This document shows, one piece after another, positions 1 through 7,832 of a stretch of 8,936 bases of DNA. Under the pieces are notes generated by a model, which saw nothing but the letters and a program-made list of their open reading frames with translations, did no database searches and was not told where the DNA came from. A program made the translations under genes and the position numbers. The stretch covers positions 1 to 8,936 of the forward strand of contig RFQS01000090.1 of the NCBI GenBank assembly GCA_009924885.1. Reading direction: 5' to 3'. Source of the DNA: Pseudomonadota bacterium (GTDB lineage Bacteria > Cyanobacteriota > Vampirovibrionia > LMEP-6097). How positions within the stretch are numbered: the stretch's first letter is position 1; the number at the start of each line of letters is the position of its first letter.

Positions 1-1146
1 ATTTGTTCTAACGGTAAATTAAAAATATTCGATAAAAATATCGGTATAGTACGCATCCATATAGAAGAGGATGCTGGGAAATTAGTTCACAACTCAGACA
101 ATAGTGCTGATAGGCTTCATGGCTCAGATTATAGCTTAGTGGATTTAAATCGTGCAGGAACTCCTCTCATAGAGATAGTTTCAGCTCCAGACATACGCAG
201 TGGTGAAGAAGCTGTGGCTTATGTAAAAGAATTACGTAAAATTTTAATGGCTTTAAATGTCTGTGACGGTAATATGCAAGAGGGTTCACTTAGATGTGAT
301 ATTAATATTAGCTTAAATAAAGCAGGGGAACCATATGGGACTAGAGCTGAAATAAAAAACGTTAATAGCTTTAGATCTATAACTAGAGCCATTGAATATG
401 AATTCAAACGTCAGTCACAGCTTTTAGATTTAGGTGAAAAAGTGATTCAGGAAACCCGGTTATTTGAGGAAAATTCTGGTAAAACCTTTTCTATGAGAAG
501 CAAAGAAGACTCACATGATTACAGATACTTTCCAGAACCAGACTTAGTTCCATTAAACATAGATTTAAATTTTATTACTAAGACGAAAGAGGAATTACCA
601 GAACTACCTAGCCAAAAGAGACTTAGATACGTCGCTGAATTCGCTATTACAGAAGAGGCTGCCACTATTATTAGTGATGATTTTGCTTTAGCTTCTCTAT
701 TCGAAGGAACTATTATTTTAGGCTCTGATTCAGTAAAAGTCGCCAACTGGATAACTGGTTCGGTATCTGCATACTTAAATGCTAATGAAACCTCGATTAA
801 TGAAACTAAATTAACTGCTGAAAACTTAAATGAAATGATTAATCTGATTCAAGATGGAACCATTTCGGACAATATTGCGAAAATATCTATCATTAACGTG
901 CTTTTAGAGAAAGGCGGCTCTGCTATAACGATAGTAGAAAAAGAAGGTCTCGCTCAGATAGCAGATCCAGCTGAAATCGAAGCGATAATTTCTGATATCA
1001 TAAAAGCCAATCCTACTCAAGCAGAGCAGTTCAAGCAAGGTAATATAAAGATCAAAGGATTTTTCGTAGGTCAGGTTATGAAGATCACTCAAGGTAAAGC
1101 TGCACCACAGTTGGTTAATGATTGTTTAGATAAATTACTTAGCTAG
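1..1146 (+). CDS. gatB: Aspartyl/glutamyl-tRNA(Asn/Gln) amidotransferase subunit B, 5'-truncated by the window edge
   Basis: GatB is the tRNA-binding and kinase subunit of the cytoplasmic GatCAB complex. The complex converts mischarged Glu-tRNA(Gln) and Asp-tRNA(Asn) to Gln-tRNA(Gln) and Asn-tRNA(Asn), using ammonia released by GatA. The frame is open from base 1 and encodes 381 residues; the family is about 475-490 long, so roughly 100 N-terminal residues lie outside. Visible family blocks are RIHIEEDAGKL (near residue 18), the signature DLNRAGTPLIEIVS (47-60), EIKNVNSF (from 117), QETRLF, and MRSKEDSHDYRYFPEPDL (165-182). The C-terminal half is the helical GatB/YqeY domain, ending in the typical GFFVGQVMKITQGKAAPQLV. 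A GTG at 139 is only an internal valine of the signature and not a start. The TAG stop lies two bases before the inverted repeat at 1149. Identification is by recognition of conserved blocks and is near certain. The presence of GatCAB suggests that GlnRS and/or AsnRS is missing in this organism (inference). Confidence 0.97.
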   Translation: MCSNGKLKIFDKNIGIVRIHIEEDAGKLVHNSDNSADRLHGSDYSLVDLNRAGTPLIEIVSAPDIRSGEEAVAYVKELRKILMALNVCDGNMQEGSLRCDINISLNKAGEPYGTRAEIKNVNSFRSITRAIEYEFKRQSQLLDLGEKVIQETRLFEENSGKTFSMRSKEDSHDYRYFPEPDLVPLNIDLNFITKTKEELPELPSQKRLRYVAEFAITEEAATIISDDFALASLFEGTIILGSDSVKVANWITGSVSAYLNANETSINETKLTAENLNEMINLIQDGTISDNIAKISIINVLLEKGGSAITIVEKEGLAQIADPAEIEAIISDIIKANPTQAEQFKQGNIKIKGFFVGQVMKITQGKAAPQLVNDCLDKLLS

Positions 1147-1148
1147 TT

Positions 1149-1224
1149 GAGACCACTGCACAACTCCATTTTCTGCGTTTTCGTCGTCCTCAGCCTTGAA
1201 ACTGCACGTTGTGCAGCGGGTCTC
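1149..1224. repeat. 76-nt imperfect inverted repeat between convergent genes (hairpin terminator or MITE-like element)
   Basis: The left arm GAGACCACTGCACAAC (1149-1164) pairs with the right arm GTTGTGCAGCGGGTCTC (1208-1224). There are nine pairs (CTGCACAAC with GTTGTGCAG) plus six (GAGACC with GGTCTC), interrupted by one unpaired base on the left and two on the right. The 43-nt interior is unusually GC- and CG-rich for this DNA (GCGTTTTCGTCGTCCTCAGC). The 3' arm also contains its own small palindrome CTGCAC-GTT-GTGCAG (1202-1216), which would compete with the long stem. The element nearly fills the gap between the gatB stop (1146) and the stop of the minus-strand gene (1229). It could terminate transcription from both sides, although neither strand has a run of T after the stem. 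The GAGACC...GGTCTC ends resemble ends of some IS5-family elements (from memory), so a MITE is an alternative. No clear target duplication is visible. Confidence 0.75.
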
Positions 1225-1228
1225 TAAT

Positions 1229-2047
1229 TTATTGCTGTGGAACTTTGCCTTCTGCTGCTCCAGCACCGCTGCCTAAAGCTTTTATACTATCCCTAGCGAA
1301 ATAAATTAAATCCTTAACCCCAGGTATACTCGCAAACGGACCGACCCCTTTCATCGCATCTTTTACAAGTTTAAGTAAAACCAAACCAGCCCCACCATAA
1401 ATTAATTCATTTTTTTCTATCGATTCACCAGAGATAGCCTTGCCAGCAATTAAACCAGCTAAGCCTACTTTTGCAAGACCATTTGTGACATCTACAACTC
1501 CAGGTACTGCTGGATCTTGCCATTTAAACCAAGTTTTAAAAGTATTAATAAAATCAGTAGCTGAAGTGAGAGCTAAAAGCCCAGCTCCACCTAAAGCTAA
1601 ATGCGTCAGTAAACTATTAGTTTTTTTACTTGTTCCAGCCTTATCTAAAGCGTAACCAGCAGCTGGAATCGCATCTCCGACTAGGCCTGAAGCAAAATTA
1701 AAAACTTTTGCGGCTGAGTCTTTTAAAAATCCTAAACCACCAAGCCAAGCACCAGAGGCTTTCGGATCGAGATTTAAATTCTTGGGATCTGAAGGATTTG
1801 TTATCTCTTCAATAGCTTCTTGATAAGGAGAAATTTTAGTATTATCGGCAGAAGCTGGCGCTGTTAAAGCTGAAGCATGAGGTGGTATAACAGCCAACGC
1901 TGAAGCATTTTCGCGAGTTTCGCTATTAGAATTTCCAGTTTCTGGTAAATATGGGACTATACGCCCAGAACTATCTATACCGACAGGCGGAACTGTAACT
2001 GAGTATTCTCCCGTTAATGGCTTAATAGTGGTCTGATTTACAGCCAA
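1229..2047 (-). CDS. Hypothetical protein, 272 aa, Gly/Ala-rich with hydrophobic segments, TTG start
   Basis: I do not recognise this protein. The first ~95 residues are polar, proline- and serine/threonine-rich and probably disordered. From about residue 98 it becomes rich in Gly, Ala and Leu with hydrophobic stretches at about 145-167, 187-204 and 216-229. Two of these share the pattern GGAGLxxL (153-160 and 218-225), suggesting an internal repeat. The stretches contain small residues and some charge, so they could be membrane helices or amphipathic packing helices. There is no N-terminal signal peptide. The start is TTG at 2047-2045: an in-frame TAA sits directly upstream, no ATG follows near the N-terminus, and AAAAGGGG lies 8 nt before the TTG, which is a better ribosome binding site than most here. 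The gene is convergent with gatB and divergent from ilvB. Long uninterrupted reading and biased composition make it a real gene; function is unknown. Confidence 0.8.
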   Translation of the reverse strand: MAVNQTTIKPLTGEYSVTVPPVGIDSSGRIVPYLPETGNSNSETRENASALAVIPPHASALTAPASADNTKISPYQEAIEEITNPSDPKNLNLDPKASGAWLGGLGFLKDSAAKVFNFASGLVGDAIPAAGYALDKAGTSKKTNSLLTHLALGGAGLLALTSATDFINTFKTWFKWQDPAVPGVVDVTNGLAKVGLAGLIAGKAISGESIEKNELIYGGAGLVLLKLVKDAMKGVGPFASIPGVKDLIYFARDSIKALGSGAGAAEGKVPQQ

Positions 2048-2247
2048 TTAAAATACCCCTTTTACAGGTAATTTCTATGAGATTCTATTTTCGGACAATC
2101 CCATATAGAATAAAAAGCTATAAATATATTTTTTTGATAAATAAAGCTTTCAATATCTTTCCCTACAAAAAACATTAACAGCAAGCTAAAATTAGATTTC
2201 AAGAGACGAGCAAATTAGATTAAGTTAATTCCAGCTCTGTTCAAAAC
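2048..2247. promoter_or_regulatory. AT-rich divergent intergenic region with promoter candidates and a small dyad
   Basis: This 200-nt region separates the minus-strand hypothetical gene from ilvB, so it should hold both promoters. For the minus-strand gene there is AAAAGGGG (2064-2057 on the minus strand) as ribosome binding site, and TAGAAT (2087-2082) as a possible -10 box about 35 nt before the TTG, without a good -35 partner. A 7-bp dyad, ATTCTAT (2082-2088) and ATAGAAT (2105-2111), has a 16-nt spacer and overlaps that -10 candidate, so it could be an operator. Chance is quite possible in such AT-rich DNA. On the ilvB side TAAAAT (2187-2192) is -10-like, again without a clear -35. I see no T-box, leader peptide with Leu/Val/Ile codon runs, or strong hairpin that would show attenuation of ilvB. 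Confidence 0.35.
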
Positions 2248-4056
2248 ATGAAAGAAAACGCAGAAATAACTACAGGTGCTAAAGCGCTATTAAAAGAGTT
2301 AAGAAAACAGGGTGTGAAAAGATTCTTTGGCTACCCTGGTGGTGTCCTACTGGGTCTTTATAACGAACTTTATAATGAAGAACATTTATTACATATCTTA
2401 GTTAGACATGAACAAGGTGGCTGCCATGCAGCAGAAGGCTATGCGACTACCAGCGGTAAAGCGGGTGTAATGTTAGCTACTAGTGGACCTGGCAGTACTA
2501 ATTTAGTATCTGGAATCGCTAACGCTTATATGGACTCCACTCCAATAGTTTGCTTAACAGGTCAAGTACCTACAGCTGGTATCGGAAGTGATTTTTTCCA
2601 GGAAGCAGATATTTCTGGGATTACTTACCCCATAGTAAAACATAGTTATTTGGTAAAAAAACCTGAAAACCTCGCTAGATGCGTAGCTAATGCTTTTCAT
2701 ATAAGTACTACTGGTAGAAAAGGGCCTACATTAGTAGACATGCCAAAAGACGTTCTAAATGGTTCTTACACTGTCACTAATGAAAACACCACAGATAACT
2801 ATAAGCCAGACATTAAAGGTTATAAACCTAAAATTCATGGAAATCCTCGCCAGATCACTTTAGCTGTAAATAAAATTCTAAAAGCTAAAAGACCAGTTCT
2901 TTATATCGGTGGCGGTGTAATTCACGCAGGTGCCTCTAAATTAGTTCAAGAATTAGCTGAAAGCTGTATGATACCAGCGACTACCACTCTTATGGGGAAA
3001 GGGGTAATACCTCATAGGCATCCATTATTTATGGGTATGCTCGGTATGCATGGCACAGCTTATGCTAATTATGCCGTTTATAACTGTGACTTACTTATAG
3101 GTATAGGAGTTAGATTCGATGACAGAGTGACTGGAAAGCTAGAGGCTTTCGCTCCAGACGCAGATATTATCCATATAGATATAGACCCTGCTGAAATAGG
3201 TAAAAATAAAAATATGCGCCCCGAAGTAGATATACCTATAGTCGGTGATGCTTATCACATACTTAAAGATCTTCTTAAAGAGATAAATCATCGCAAAGTC
3301 AATAGCGAAGAATGGCTCAAAAAAATAGACGAGTGGAAAAGAGAGTATCCTCTTGACCATGACCCTATTTCAGATAGATATATCAGCCCACAGCATATTT
3401 TAAAGCACTTCTCTAAAGAGCTTGGCGATAAAGCTATATATTCAACAGACGTAGGTCAGCATCAAATGTGGGCTGCACAGCACTGCGAAATAAATCATCC
3501 TCGTCAATGGCTCACCAGTGGTGGAGCTGGAACTATGGGCTATGGACTTCCAGCCGCTATGGGAGCTGCTGCTGCACTTGAAGATTCTAAAGGTACTGCT
3601 GAAGACAGATCTACTGAAACTGTAGTAAATATCACTGGTGATGGTAGTTTCCAGATGAATATTCAAGAATTAGGCACTTTAAAAGCTTATAACCTAAAAG
3701 TTATAAACTGCATATTTAATAATAATAATCTTGGCATGGTAAGACAGTGGCAGGAGCTTTTCTATGATGGAAACTACTCTCATGTAGATTTAAAACACGG
3801 TAGCCCAAATTTTTCTAAAGTGGCGGAAGCTTATGGTCTTAAAGGCTATAGACCTGAAACTAGAGATGAATTAGAAGAAATAATTAGAGAATCTATAAGC
3901 GATGAGGAAGCGACAGTAATCGACTGCCCTATGGCTTATGATATGAATGTCTGGCCTATAGTTCCAGCTGGTGGTTCTAATATGGATATGATGGGAATTG
4001 GTAGCAGTACTTTAAAGCTAGAAACACCAGAATTTGACACAAGTGATTATGTCTAA
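2248..4056 (+). CDS. ilvB: Acetolactate synthase (acetohydroxyacid synthase) large catalytic subunit
   Basis: The enzyme condenses two pyruvates to acetolactate, or pyruvate with 2-oxobutyrate, in the first common step of valine, leucine and isoleucine synthesis. It needs thiamine diphosphate, Mg2+ and FAD. At 602 residues it is slightly longer than typical. The N-terminal TPP-binding domain has FGYPGG (27-32) and RHEQGG (53-58) with the catalytic Glu55, followed by ATSGPGSTNLVSGI. The middle domain has RFDDRVTGK and DIDPAEIGKN, typical of the FAD-binding region. The C-terminal domain has LTSGGAGTMGYGLPAA and the TPP/Mg motif GDGSFQMN (from 464) with NNNNLGM (from 491). TGQVPTAGIGSDFFQE corresponds to the segment usually read as TGQVPxxxIGTDAFQE. 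The ATG at 2248 is the only usable start, since an in-frame TAA lies at 2221; no Shine-Dalgarno site is visible. The C-terminus runs about 20 residues past the usual end and overlaps uvrA. No ilvN regulatory subunit is adjacent. Biosynthetic rather than catabolic AlsS type is inferred from the motifs. Confidence 0.94.
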   Translation: MKENAEITTGAKALLKELRKQGVKRFFGYPGGVLLGLYNELYNEEHLLHILVRHEQGGCHAAEGYATTSGKAGVMLATSGPGSTNLVSGIANAYMDSTPIVCLTGQVPTAGIGSDFFQEADISGITYPIVKHSYLVKKPENLARCVANAFHISTTGRKGPTLVDMPKDVLNGSYTVTNENTTDNYKPDIKGYKPKIHGNPRQITLAVNKILKAKRPVLYIGGGVIHAGASKLVQELAESCMIPATTTLMGKGVIPHRHPLFMGMLGMHGTAYANYAVYNCDLLIGIGVRFDDRVTGKLEAFAPDADIIHIDIDPAEIGKNKNMRPEVDIPIVGDAYHILKDLLKEINHRKVNSEEWLKKIDEWKREYPLDHDPISDRYISPQHILKHFSKELGDKAIYSTDVGQHQMWAAQHCEINHPRQWLTSGGAGTMGYGLPAAMGAAAALEDSKGTAEDRSTETVVNITGDGSFQMNIQELGTLKAYNLKVINCIFNNNNLGMVRQWQELFYDGNYSHVDLKHGSPNFSKVAEAYGLKGYRPETRDELEEIIRESISDEEATVIDCPMAYDMNVWPIVPAGGSNMDMMGIGSSTLKLETPEFDTSDYV

Positions 4057-6952
4057 ATGTTTACAAGGTACTATTGAGAACAACCAAAAGGCAGAACCTG
4101 AAGTTCGCGATCAGTATCAGAATGATCAAATTCAAGTCATCGGTGCAAGGCAGCATAATTTAAAAAATCTGAATGTCAATATTCCCAAAAATAAACTAGT
4201 GGTCATCACTGGTGTAAGTGGTTCAGGGAAGAGCAGCCTTGCCTTCGACACTATTTTCGCAGAAGGTCAAAGACGTTACATAGAAAGCCTTTCAAGCTAT
4301 GCAAGACAATTTTTAGGTCAACTCGATAAACCAGATGTAGAAGAAATTAAAGGTCTTAGCCCAGCTATAGCTATAGATCAAAAATCTACTTCTCATAATC
4401 CACGCTCTACAGTCGGTACTGTAACTGAGATATATGACTACTTCAGACTACTCTTCTCTCGCACTGGTACTCCCCACTGCCCAGTCTGTGATACTAAAAT
4501 CGAAGCCCAAACTATAGATCAGATCATAGATAGCATAATGCTTCTAGAAGAGGGGCGTAAAATACTAATACTCGCTCCATTATTACAGGGAAAAAAAGGT
4601 GAACACCAAAACCTTTTCTCAAGCCTTAAAGCCGATGGCTTTATGCGCATTCGTATCAATGGAACGCTTTACACGCTAGAAGAGGCCATCAAACTTGATA
4701 AAAATAAAAAGCATGATATAGATCTGGTTGTTGATCGTATCGTTATCAAAGACAGTGCAAGAAGCAGAATCAATGACAGCGTTAGCCTTGCCTTAAATAA
4801 AGGTGAGGGGAAAGTTATTATCCAAGAACTCTTTGAGGATGAAAGCTCTAAAGATCATCTATTTTCAGAACTATATTCCTGCCCTAATGGTCACGGTAGC
4901 ATACCAGAATTAGATCCTAAATTGTTTAGCTTTAACACTCCACATGGCGCTTGCTCACACTGTTCTGGGCTGGGAGTCGAATTCGATTTTTCTGCTGAAT
5001 TAATAATCCCGAATGATGAATTAAGCCTTAAAGAAGGAGCTATCGCTCCTTGGGCTAAAACAAATAATGTTTACTACGAAGCACTACTAGAAGGACTTTC
5101 TAAAAAATTAGGATTCTCAATAAATAAAAAATTTAAAGATTTAGGCGAGGATAAGCAGCAAATTATCCTTCATGGCTTAGAGAATGATCTCATTACGATA
5201 AATACTGACAAATATCCAAGCCTTGGCTATGCAAACTATCAGACTCATTACGAGGGAGTTATACCTCAGTTAGAGAGAAGGTATAAAGACACCAACTCCG
5301 ATTCATGGAAAGCTGATATAGAAAAATTTATGATAGAAAGACCTTGTCCAGAGTGTCATGGTTCTAGACTAAGGGCTGAGGCACGTGCAGTAAAAATAGC
5401 GAAAAAAAGTATCCATGAACTATGTGAACTATCCATAGAAGATCTATATAATTTTTTTGAAGAATTAAACAGTAAACTAACTGAAACCCAGAAACTAATC
5501 GCAGAGAAGCTTCTACATGAAATTAAAGTCAGACTTAAATTCTTAATCGATGTGGGACTTGAATATTTAAGCTTAGCTCGTACAGCTAAAACGCTCTCTG
5601 GTGGTGAAGCTCAGCGTATTCGTTTAGCTTCACAGATAGGCTCTGGTCTCTCTGGTGTTCTATATGTTTTAGATGAACCGTCTATTGGCTTGCATCAACG
5701 TGATAACGCTCGTTTACTAAAGACCCTAAGGCATCTTCGTGATCTTGGTAATACAGTACTAGTCGTAGAGCATGATGAAGATACCATGAGGCACGCTGAC
5801 TGGATTATTGATATAGGATTAGGTGCTGGAGTACATGGTGGAACCCTGATAGCAGAAGGGAAATTTAAAGATATACTAAACAACAGTGAGTCTCTAACTG
5901 CAGCCTACCTGTCACGTAGAAAACAGATTCCCGTTCCTAATAAATACCGAAATGGTAACGGTCACATGATTACACTAGACGGTGCAAAAGCGAATAATCT
6001 TCAGAATCTATCTCTAGATTTACCTTTAGGTAAATTCATCGCTGTAACTGGAGTCTCTGGTTCAGGTAAAAGTACATTAATAAATGAATTACTCTTACCT
6101 GCTGTGCAAAATAAATTAAAATTAAAAGTCGCCTTCCCTAATAATATCCAAGGTATTCAGGGAGTAGAAAATATAGATAAAGTAATAGTTATAGACCAGA
6201 GTCCTATAGGTAGGACTCCTCGTTCTAATCCTTCTACTTATACTGGTGCCTTTGACCCAATCAGAGAGCTGTTCAGCCAAACCATCGAAGCTAAAGCTAG
6301 AGGATACAGTCAGGGAAGATTCAGCTTCAATGTAAAAGGTGGCAGATGTGAAGCCTGCTCTGGGGCGGGTCTTATCGAAATAGAAATGAATTTTTTACCT
6401 TCAGTTTTCATCAACTGTGAAGTATGCAAAGGTAAAAGATATAATAAAGAGACTTTAGAAGTTAAATATAAAGGTAAGTCTATTTACGATGTTTTAGAAA
6501 TGACGGTAGAAACGGCGGTAGAATTCTTTGAAGCCATACCTAAAATAAAAAACAAATTACAGACCTTACACGACGTAGGCTTAGACTATATTAAATTAGG
6601 TCAGTCAGCTACCACCCTCTCTGGAGGTGAAGCCCAGAGGGTTAAGCTCGCAAACGAGCTTGCTAAAAGGTCTACAGGTAAAACCTTATACTTACTAGAT
6701 GAGCCAACCACAGGACTTCACTGGCATGATATAGAGTTATTACTACTCGTCTTAAATCGCTTAGTCGATTCTGGGAACACCGTTCTGGTGATAGAACATA
6801 ATCTAGATGTGATTCGCCAATGTGATCACATTATAGATTTAGGACCAGAAGGTGGTGCGAAAGGCGGTCAAATAGTAAAGATTGGCACTCCTAAGCAATT
6901 TATTAAGGATACTGATACCCACACGGCTAAGTTTTTAGCTATGATGGACTAA
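4049..6952 (+). CDS. uvrA: Excinuclease ABC subunit A, DNA damage recognition ATPase
   Basis: UvrA dimers scan DNA for bulky lesions and load UvrB in nucleotide excision repair. From ATG 4049 the product is 967 residues, against a usual ~940. It has two ABC modules. The first has Walker A GVSGSGKSS (55-63), the UvrB-binding/insertion region, signature LSGGEAQR (516) and Walker B VLDEPSIGL. The second has Walker A GVSGSGKST (668), signature LSGGEAQR (857) and LLDEPTTGL. The C-terminal zinc finger is standard: C767xxC770 and C790xxC793. The first zinc site reads CPNGH (278-282) with C302xxC305, so His282 replaces the usual second Cys. A further CPEC precedes GSRLRAEARAV. Possible starts are TTG 4034, GTG 4043 and ATG 4049; I chose ATG because it leaves the conserved VIGARQHNLKNL block near the N-terminus, preceded by about 30 variable residues. 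It overlaps ilvB by 8 nt, and its stop shares one base with the next start, suggesting coupled translation. No SOS (LexA) box was seen upstream. Confidence 0.96.
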   Translation: MSKCLQGTIENNQKAEPEVRDQYQNDQIQVIGARQHNLKNLNVNIPKNKLVVITGVSGSGKSSLAFDTIFAEGQRRYIESLSSYARQFLGQLDKPDVEEIKGLSPAIAIDQKSTSHNPRSTVGTVTEIYDYFRLLFSRTGTPHCPVCDTKIEAQTIDQIIDSIMLLEEGRKILILAPLLQGKKGEHQNLFSSLKADGFMRIRINGTLYTLEEAIKLDKNKKHDIDLVVDRIVIKDSARSRINDSVSLALNKGEGKVIIQELFEDESSKDHLFSELYSCPNGHGSIPELDPKLFSFNTPHGACSHCSGLGVEFDFSAELIIPNDELSLKEGAIAPWAKTNNVYYEALLEGLSKKLGFSINKKFKDLGEDKQQIILHGLENDLITINTDKYPSLGYANYQTHYEGVIPQLERRYKDTNSDSWKADIEKFMIERPCPECHGSRLRAEARAVKIAKKSIHELCELSIEDLYNFFEELNSKLTETQKLIAEKLLHEIKVRLKFLIDVGLEYLSLARTAKTLSGGEAQRIRLASQIGSGLSGVLYVLDEPSIGLHQRDNARLLKTLRHLRDLGNTVLVVEHDEDTMRHADWIIDIGLGAGVHGGTLIAEGKFKDILNNSESLTAAYLSRRKQIPVPNKYRNGNGHMITLDGAKANNLQNLSLDLPLGKFIAVTGVSGSGKSTLINELLLPAVQNKLKLKVAFPNNIQGIQGVENIDKVIVIDQSPIGRTPRSNPSTYTGAFDPIRELFSQTIEAKARGYSQGRFSFNVKGGRCEACSGAGLIEIEMNFLPSVFINCEVCKGKRYNKETLEVKYKGKSIYDVLEMTVETAVEFFEAIPKIKNKLQTLHDVGLDYIKLGQSATTLSGGEAQRVKLANELAKRSTGKTLYLLDEPTTGLHWHDIELLLLVLNRLVDSGNTVLVIEHNLDVIRQCDHIIDLGPEGGAKGGQIVKIGTPKQFIKDTDTHTAKFLAMMD

Positions 6953-7821
6953 TGCAAACTGTTCTTGAAATTGGAAGCGGAAGTTATAAACTTTGTAAAC
7001 TTGGTGCTTTCACTGAAAAATTTGAAAGCAGTTTAGGTAAAAACCTTATAGATTTAGCTGAAGCTAAAAGGCTTAATCCAGAGTCTATAAAAGTTGCTAT
7101 AAAAAACTTAGATGAAAAAATTCTTCCATTCTTAAAAGCACGCGGAGTAGTCAGTCCAGAGGTACTAGTCTTTGCTACTGCAGCTATAAGACTCAGCATG
7201 GCAGATCCACTTAAAAGTGGTGAGAATTTTCTTAAAGAGCTTATTAACAGAGGCTTTAAAAACATTAGAGTATTTTCCGAAGAAGAAGAATGTCTTTATG
7301 GAGCGAAGGCAGTCATAGACGAAGTTCGTGCATTAAGACCTAATTTAAAAAACTTTCTAATACTAGATACTGGTGGTGCTAGTCACCAACTCGTACAAGT
7401 AGTAAACCTTGAGCCTGTAAAATATAAGTCATTCCCCATTGGCTCTCACACCGATTTAAGCACAAACAGCTTACCAGACTTAATCAGTGATGGGTTTTTA
7501 GAAAGCTCAAACTTAGTAATACTAGGTACTACAGGGCAGATATTAGCTGGAGCAGATAGTCTATCTAGATCCCGTGATGTTTACAGCGATATAGAATCGC
7601 TTAATATTAGACTAGAAGCTGCTTCCATAACAGAACGTAAAATAGTTTTAGAGTATATGGTTAGTGACCCTAAAATCAGAGAACTCTTCGTTGAATATCG
7701 CTTAGCGATTCTGCCCCAAGCGATTAAAATCATCTTAAATGTTATGAAGCAGTTAAAAAGCAATGCCCTGCTGAATTCCAAACAAGAAGCGATTCAATTT
7801 ATATCTAAAGTAGGGTTTTGA
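6952..7821 (+). CDS. Ppx/GppA-family phosphatase-like protein, divergent active-site motifs
   Basis: This 289-residue protein looks like a short Ppx/GppA member (exopolyphosphatase / pppGpp phosphohydrolase, ASKHA fold), about the size of the two-domain family core without the C-terminal HD extension. Seen in order are a phosphate-1-like loop LEIGSGSYKL (5-14), ATAAIR (75-80, usually ATSAxR), the acidic block SEEEE with following G (109-117; this region holds the catalytic Glu in the family), the phosphate-2 motif DTGGASHQ (139-146) and SFPIGS (160-165). The phosphate-2 motif is normally close to DIGGGSTE, so three positions are changed here, including the final Glu to Gln. The N-terminal loop also lacks the usual Asp (xIDIGTNS becomes LEIGSGS). 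Family membership is well supported by motif order; activity and substrate are uncertain and it may be a degenerate or specialised homologue. Its ATG overlaps the uvrA stop by one base (TAATG), so translation probably depends on uvrA. Confidence 0.8.
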   Translation: MQTVLEIGSGSYKLCKLGAFTEKFESSLGKNLIDLAEAKRLNPESIKVAIKNLDEKILPFLKARGVVSPEVLVFATAAIRLSMADPLKSGENFLKELINRGFKNIRVFSEEEECLYGAKAVIDEVRALRPNLKNFLILDTGGASHQLVQVVNLEPVKYKSFPIGSHTDLSTNSLPDLISDGFLESSNLVILGTTGQILAGADSLSRSRDVYSDIESLNIRLEAASITERKIVLEYMVSDPKIRELFVEYRLAILPQAIKIILNVMKQLKSNALLNSKQEAIQFISKVGF

Positions 7822-7832
7822 TTGAAATTTAT

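Noticed and set aside
139..1146. A GTG at 139 as the start of a 335-residue protein
   Set aside because: The frame is open to base 1 and codes for conserved GatB sequence upstream; the GTG is a valine inside the GatB signature block.
4034..4048. TTG at 4034 as the uvrA start
   Set aside because: An ATG lies five codons downstream, still well ahead of the conserved N-terminal block; nothing in the upstream DNA favours the TTG.
7822..7832. A terminator between the Ppx/GppA-like gene and cutA
   Set aside because: The gap is 11 nt and no hairpin with a T-tract can be drawn there or in the adjoining gene ends by eye.
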